A stretch of 17,431 bases of DNA from Pseudomonadota bacterium. GTDB taxonomy: Bacteria > Pseudomonadota > Alphaproteobacteria > Rhizobiales > Hyphomicrobiaceae. The DNA is taken from positions 1-17,431 of the forward strand of contig JAKALI010000030.1 of assembly GCA_021813195.1 (NCBI GenBank), written 5' to 3'. The position numbers and the translations under genes were made by a program. This document shows positions 13,552 to 17,431 of this stretch, piece by piece; the first letter of the stretch is position 1; each line of letters begins with the position of its first letter. The notes under the pieces are model-generated. The model was not told the origin of the DNA. It searched no databases and was given only the letters and a program-made list of their open reading frames with translations.

Positions 13552-15471
13552 TCAATCCAATCGTGGGCCTTCGCGCATGTCGAGCGTCGGAGGTTTAGGG
13601 CCGGTGTAGGGCGTGTGCGGGCCATCGATGTAGGGCGGTTCGGGTGGCAGCGCAAAGCGGCCTGAAGGATCGCCCAGTGTTGGCGGTCCCGACAGCCCAC
13701 CCACCGGATCCGAGCCGGAGTGTTCGACGACCGCAGGCGGGGTAACGCCTTTGGGATTGACGACCCCTTGCATGACGAGCCACGGCACAAGCATCACAAT
13801 TGCCACCATCGCGAGCTGGATGAACAAATAAGGCAAAGCACCCCAGTAAATCTCAGAGGTCGCAACCGGCGGCATCGTGCGCCCCGTCACGCGATCGACG
13901 TATGTCTCCTTAGGCGCCACGGAGCGCAGATAAAACAATGCGAAACCGAACGGCGGGTGCATGAAACTCGTCTGCATATTGACGGCAAGCAGCACGCCAA
14001 ACCAGATCATAAACGGGGTCACATCGGCAACGCGCTCCACAACCGCGCCAGACGTATCCGTCGTTGTTACCACCGCAATGCCGAAAGCTTTGGCGAGCGC
14101 GACAGCCTCTGGTGCGGATCGAAAAATCAACTCGGCCGCCGGCTTCAACAACGGCACAAGAATAAAAGCAAGCTCGAAGAAATCCAGAAAGAACGCGAGC
14201 AGAAACACCATGATCATGACAGCGATCAGAAAGCCGTACATCCCCCCTGGCAGCGATGTCAGCAGATGCTCGACCCAGATATGACCGTTAATGCCATAGA
14301 AGGTCAGCGAAAAAATGCGTGCGCCGATCAGAATGAACATGACAAACGCGGAGAGCTTCGCGGTGGCTTCGGCAGCCTGACGCACGATTGCCCAGTTGAG
14401 ACGACCAGGTTCGGCATTGGCAAATCTCTTGGCGCCCGCGAGCAGGAGAGCGCCGACCGCGCCCATGGCCCCGCCTTCCGTCGGTGTGGCGATCCCAAGC
14501 AGGATCGTTCCCAAGACGAGGAAGATCAGAAATAGCGGCGGCACCATCACGAACGTCACGCGCTCGGCAAGGGGTGATAGAAATCCGCGTTCCCATCGCC
14601 AAATCACCAGACGATTGACAAAGGCAAACGCGAGACCTGCAACAATGGCGACCGCCAAGAAGAGGATCGCAAAATCAAGGCCGACATAGGTCGTGCGCCA
14701 CATGACGAAAAGTGCGATCGCCCCGCACGCCGCCGTCAACACGCCCAGCGAGGTCAGTCCGCGCGACCCATCCGCTTGGCGATATGCAATTCCGTCCACC
14801 GGCAGACCAGGCGCGCTGGAGGGTCGCCAAAGCGAGATGACGAACACATAGAGCGCATAAAGTCCGGCGAGGGCCAAGCCCGGCAGCAGGGCTCCGCGAT
14901 ACATGTCGTCCACCGACCGTCCAAGCTGGTCGGCGAGCACGATCAGAACGAGCGAGGGCGGAATGATCTGGGCCAGCGTGCCTGATGCCGCGATCGTTCC
15001 CGACGCAAGTTTGCGATCATAACCATAGCGCAACATGATCGGCAGCGAGATAAGACCCATTGAGATCACGGACGCCGCGACGACGCCCGTCGTCGCAGCA
15101 AGGAGCGCGCCGACCAAGATGACGGCATAAGCCAATCCCCCGCGCACGCTGCCGAAGAGTTGGCCGACAGTTTCCAATAAGTCCTCGGCCATACCCGATC
15201 GCTCGAGGATCAGTCCCATGAATGTGAAGAAGGGTATGGCAAGCAGCGTATCATTGCGCATCACCTCGTAGATGCGACCCGGCATCGAGTTGAGCAGTGG
15301 CCAGGACAGCGTGATGACGCCATCCGAGAAGGGAGCCAGTTCGACGCCGATGACAAAAAACAGCAGGCCCACGGCACCCAGCGAAAAGGCGACAGGATAG
15401 CCGAGCAACAGGAACGCGATCAGCGCCGCGAACATGAATGGCGCTAGGTTCTGTGCTAGGAAAACCGCCAT
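13552..15471 (-). CDS. dctM: TRAP transporter large permease DctM, long form
   Basis: DctM forms the substrate path of the TRAP uptake systems, which use an ion gradient and a periplasmic binding protein. The 639-residue product has the typical features: LLGYPVAFSLGAVGLLFF near the start, IPFFTFMGLILERSGMAEDL, the strongly conserved LLAATTGVVAASVISMGLIS, SGTIAASGTLAQIIPPSLVL, GIATPTEGGAMGAVGALLL and FMHPPFGFALFYLRSVAP. The usual DctM is about 430 residues; the longer form here, with an extra membrane part near residues 210-300, resembles the mannitol/chloroaromatic subgroup (COG4664), whose substrates vary. A segment at about 447-484 (FRSAPEAVALAKAFGIAVVT onward) looks inserted relative to the family. 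The C-terminal 60 residues are Pro-rich and probably cytoplasmic. The start ATG 15471 has a GGGGGAG 13 bases upstream, further than usual. Confidence 0.92.
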   Translation of the reverse strand: MAVFLAQNLAPFMFAALIAFLLLGYPVAFSLGAVGLLFFVIGVELAPFSDGVITLSWPLLNSMPGRIYEVMRNDTLLAIPFFTFMGLILERSGMAEDLLETVGQLFGSVRGGLAYAVILVGALLAATTGVVAASVISMGLISLPIMLRYGYDRKLASGTIAASGTLAQIIPPSLVLIVLADQLGRSVDDMYRGALLPGLALAGLYALYVFVISLWRPSSAPGLPVDGIAYRQADGSRGLTSLGVLTAACGAIALFVMWRTTYVGLDFAILFLAVAIVAGLAFAFVNRLVIWRWERGFLSPLAERVTFVMVPPLFLIFLVLGTILLGIATPTEGGAMGAVGALLLAGAKRFANAEPGRLNWAIVRQAAEATAKLSAFVMFILIGARIFSLTFYGINGHIWVEHLLTSLPGGMYGFLIAVMIMVFLLAFFLDFFELAFILVPLLKPAAELIFRSAPEAVALAKAFGIAVVTTTDTSGAVVERVADVTPFMIWFGVLLAVNMQTSFMHPPFGFALFYLRSVAPKETYVDRVTGRTMPPVATSEIYWGALPYLFIQLAMVAIVMLVPWLVMQGVVNPKGVTPPAVVEHSGSDPVGGLSGPPTLGDPSGRFALPPEPPYIDGPHTPYTGPKPPTLDMREGPRLD

Positions 15472-15513
15472 GATCGCGAATGAACTCCCCCGCTTCGAAC
15501 TTCGCGTCGCCGC

Positions 15514-16101
15514 TCACGGACGATCGACACGCCCGGCCTCGGTCACCGCATCATGATAACTTGGCTGCTCGGACGGCGGCTCGTCGATCGCGCCCCGCAT
15601 GATCGCCACACGCTTGATCAGCTCGGAGATACCCTGTGCCAACAGCAAAGCGAACGCCAAGGGGATCAGCGCCTTGATCGGCCATTGCGGCAGTCCGCCG
15701 GCATCCTTGGATTGCTCGTTTTGTGCCCATGACATCGCGAAGAAGAACCAGGACGTGTAGAGCACGACAAGCGTGACGGGCATCAGAAAGAGGCCATGGC
15801 CAATGAGCTCGATCCAGTCACGCGCACGTTTTGAGAAGCGCTGATTGAGGATGTCGATGCGGATGTGCTGACCTTCTTTCAGCGTCCAGGGTGCCGCCAA
15901 CAGGAAGACGAGCGCAAATAGCCACCACTGGAGTTCCAGCCACGCATTCGCGCTTGTATCGAATACCTTGCGAACGACAGCGTTGCCCGCGCTGATGATG
16001 GCGGCGACGACGATCAACCAGGCAACATTGCGGCCCACGAACGTCGTCGCCGCGTCTATGGCGCGCGAGAGCTTCAAGAGGGGAGCTGGGAAGGGCGCCA
16101 T
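15514..16101 (-). CDS. dctQ: TRAP transporter small permease DctQ
   Basis: The 195-residue product is the four-helix partner of DctM. Its membrane segments lie at about 21-45 (AWLIVVAAIISAGNAVV), 50-70, 90-117 and 143-165. The loop after the second segment has the family phrase KEGQHIRIDILNQRF, and the N-terminal helix before the membrane is basic. I place the start at ATG 16101, preceded by GAGAGGA; the frame is open upstream to 16338 but that part is Arg/Pro-rich and untypical. The DctM gene follows after 42 bases, so the two are co-transcribed. No dctP gene lies on either side: upstream is the divergent mrp gene. Confidence 0.9.
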   Translation of the reverse strand: MAPFPAPLLKLSRAIDAATTFVGRNVAWLIVVAAIISAGNAVVRKVFDTSANAWLELQWWLFALVFLLAAPWTLKEGQHIRIDILNQRFSKRARDWIELIGHGLFLMPVTLVVLYTSWFFFAMSWAQNEQSKDAGGLPQWPIKALIPLAFALLLAQGISELIKRVAIMRGAIDEPPSEQPSYHDAVTEAGRVDRP

Positions 16102-16206
16102 GCCATCCTCTCGTGTGCACGATTTCGACCTCGTCCAGAACGGGGGCTCCAACGCGCCCCGTCCCGTCCCACCCCGCGTCAGATTGACCATGGGCGGACC
16201 TTGGTA

Positions 16207-16258
16207 TAGCGACCGCAGCCGGTGACTTCCACCGCGACGTCTCCTAATATGGTCGCTA
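16207..16258. promoter_or_regulatory. Inverted repeat in the dctQ/mrp divergent spacer
   Basis: TAGCGACC (16207-16214) and GGTCGCTA (16251-16258) are exact eight-base arms separated by 36 bases, centred in the 252-base spacer between the divergent dctQ and mrp genes. It may be a two-site operator controlling one or both genes. Arm length alone is near what chance allows, so confidence is low. Confidence 0.25.
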
Positions 16259-16286
16259 ACTTGAAAACGTGATGCGGGAATTCGGT

Positions 16287-16316
16287 GCCCGCCAGCCTGA
16301 GCGGGCGGCGCTTTTG
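16287..16316 (+). promoter_or_regulatory. Hairpin followed by a short T-run ahead of mrp
   Basis: GCCCGC (16287-16292) pairs with GCGGGC (16301-16306) around an eight-base loop, and after four more bases a run of four T follows. It lies about 45 bases before the mrp start. It could be a weak attenuator or just a chance GC-rich stem; the T-run is short and displaced. Confidence 0.18.
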
Positions 16317-16353
16317 CCATCTCGCCAGCGATCGACATTCCAGGAGCCCAGTA

Positions 16354-17431
16354 ATGGCAGTGGACAAGTCCAGGGTCCTCGATGCCCTGCGTCGCGTGAA
16401 GGGGCCGGACCTCGAAAGCAACCTCGTCGATCTGGGTTTGTTGTCAGAAATCATGATCCGGGACGGCCGGGTGTATTTCTCCATCACCGTATCGCCCGCG
16501 CGCGCCCGGGAACTCGAGCCACTTCGCCAAGCTGCCGAAAAAGTCGTCTCGGAAATTGACGGCGTCTCTGGTGTGGTTGCGGTCCTTACCGCTGATGGCG
16601 GTGCCAAACCCTCAGCAACCCAGCCTTCCGCGGCAGCAAAGGCGAGCAACGTCACCGAGCACCCGCGCGTGCGCGAAGCGCGCGAACGCGGGAGCGCTGG
16701 CGATGGAGCCGCTCCACGCTCCGGCCCACCGCCAACAATCTCACCGCGCAGCGCCACGCAGCCCCTTGGCATACCGGGCGTGAAGCACTTGATCGCCGTG
16801 GCCTCGGGCAAAGGCGGTGTGGGGAAATCAACGACGGCCGTCAATCTCGCGTTGGGGCTGCGCGCGATCGGCCTCAAGACAGGACTGATGGATGCCGACA
16901 TATACGGGCCCTCGCAGCCGCGCCTGCTTGGACTGTCGGGCAAGCCGCATGTCACTGACCAGAATAAGATGCGGCCAATGGAAGCTTACGGCCTCAAGGC
17001 CATGTCGATGGGCTTCATGGTCGACGAAGGTACGCCCATCGTCTGGCGCGGGCCGATGGTCGTACAAGCCCTCAATCAAATGCTCCGTGAAGTGCTCTGG
17101 GGCGATCTCGACGTCCTCGTGATCGATATGCCGCCCGGTACGGGCGATGTGCAATTGACGATGGCGCAACAAGTGCCACTTTCGGGGGCTGTAATCGTCT
17201 CAACCCCGCAGGATCTGGCCCTCATCGATGCCCGCAAGGGATTGGCGATGTTCCAGCGCGTCAACGTCCCCGTCCTCGGCATCGTCGAAAACATGAGCTA
17301 CTTCTTGTGCCCCAGCTGCGGCACGCGCAGCGATATTTTCGGACATGGCGGTGCGGAAAACGAAGCCGCCAAGCTTGGCGTGCCGTTCTTGGGCGCCGTC
17401 CCTCTGCACATGGAGATCCGCGCCCGATCGG
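16354..17431 (+). CDS. apbC: Mrp/ApbC (NBP35-type) iron-sulfur cluster carrier ATPase (3' end outside the window)
   Basis: Mrp/ApbC proteins are P-loop ATPases that hold and deliver [4Fe-4S] clusters in the cytoplasm. The 359 visible residues show an N-terminal MIP18/DUF59-like domain (about 1-82; DALRRVKGPDLESNLVDLGL), a low-complexity Ala/Pro/Ser linker (about 84-138), and the ATPase domain. That domain has the deviant Walker A motif SGKGGVGKST at 151-160, MDADIYGPSQPRLLG near 179-193, the VIDMPPGTGDVQLT block near 256-269, and the cluster-binding pair CPSC (C319, C322). The start ATG 16354 has AGGAG at 16342-16346 with a seven-base spacer. The frame is still open at the right edge; a short C-terminal part is missing. 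The DUF59 fusion is common for bacterial Mrp. It is divergent from dctQ and not obviously linked to it. Confidence 0.95.
   Translation, partial: MAVDKSRVLDALRRVKGPDLESNLVDLGLLSEIMIRDGRVYFSITVSPARARELEPLRQAAEKVVSEIDGVSGVVAVLTADGGAKPSATQPSAAAKASNVTEHPRVREARERGSAGDGAAPRSGPPPTISPRSATQPLGIPGVKHLIAVASGKGGVGKSTTAVNLALGLRAIGLKTGLMDADIYGPSQPRLLGLSGKPHVTDQNKMRPMEAYGLKAMSMGFMVDEGTPIVWRGPMVVQALNQMLREVLWGDLDVLVIDMPPGTGDVQLTMAQQVPLSGAVIVSTPQDLALIDARKGLAMFQRVNVPVLGIVENMSYFLCPSCGTRSDIFGHGGAENEAAKLGVPFLGAVPLHMEIRARS

Noticed and set aside
13720..14535. A 271-residue plus-strand open frame inside dctM
   Set aside because: It is very rich in His, Arg, Gln and Asp, as expected for the antisense of a membrane protein gene. 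DctM is unambiguous on the other strand.

Overview
The window looks like a chromosomal segment of a GC-rich alphaproteobacterium, most likely of the order Hyphomicrobiales. I infer this from the YggT / DUF167 / FolD cluster, the style of the DsbB, UbiB and Mrp proteins, and two small conserved proteins of the type common in that order. There is no integrase, transposase, tRNA, rRNA or CRISPR array, so this reads as an ordinary housekeeping region carrying some lineage-specific genes.

Layout from left to right. (1) The 3' part of a dsbB-like gene (3-461). (2) A roughly 1 kb stretch without a convincing gene (462-1498). It holds two similar clusters of GTTGCGT heptamers spaced about one helical turn apart, and further on a set of nested inverted repeats just ahead of a 71-residue conserved-type small protein (1499-1714). 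(3) A tight plus-strand cluster: YggT membrane protein, DUF167 protein and FolD (1871-3393), followed by a UbiB-type kinase-like protein (3586-5187). (4) Converging on ubiB with a 17-base gap, a very large minus-strand gene for a secreted calcium-binding RTX/cadherin-like protein (5205-9670). Its reading frame is broken once near its 5' end, at about 9425; the two parts clearly belong together. (5) A 531-base spacer with a pair of palindromic 9-mers, then a 98-residue conserved-type protein on the minus strand (10202-10498). (6) On the plus strand, an MgtC/SapB plus DUF4010 membrane protein (10669-11949) and a two-TM membrane protein (12015-12548). (7) On the minus strand, a TRAP transporter pair, DctQ (15514-16101) and a long-form DctM (13552-15471), followed by a secreted protein with a Cys-Gly-Cys-Pro motif (12554-13339). 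No DctP binding protein is visible. (8) Divergent from dctQ, an Mrp/ApbC iron-sulfur carrier gene that runs off the right end (16354-17431).

Functionally the window mixes one-carbon metabolism (FolD), quinone synthesis support (UbiB), periplasmic disulfide formation (DsbB), Fe-S cluster delivery (Mrp), carboxylate-type uptake (TRAP QM) and a probable type I secreted surface or matrix protein whose export machinery is not in view. The items most worth a second look are the frameshifted RTX gene with its poorly characterised N-terminal domain, the paired GTTGCGT arrays, the possible structured RNA ahead of the 71-residue gene, the hairpin inside the start of the DUF167 gene, and the DctP-less TRAP operon with its secreted companion. 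I did not identify a demonstrably new system.
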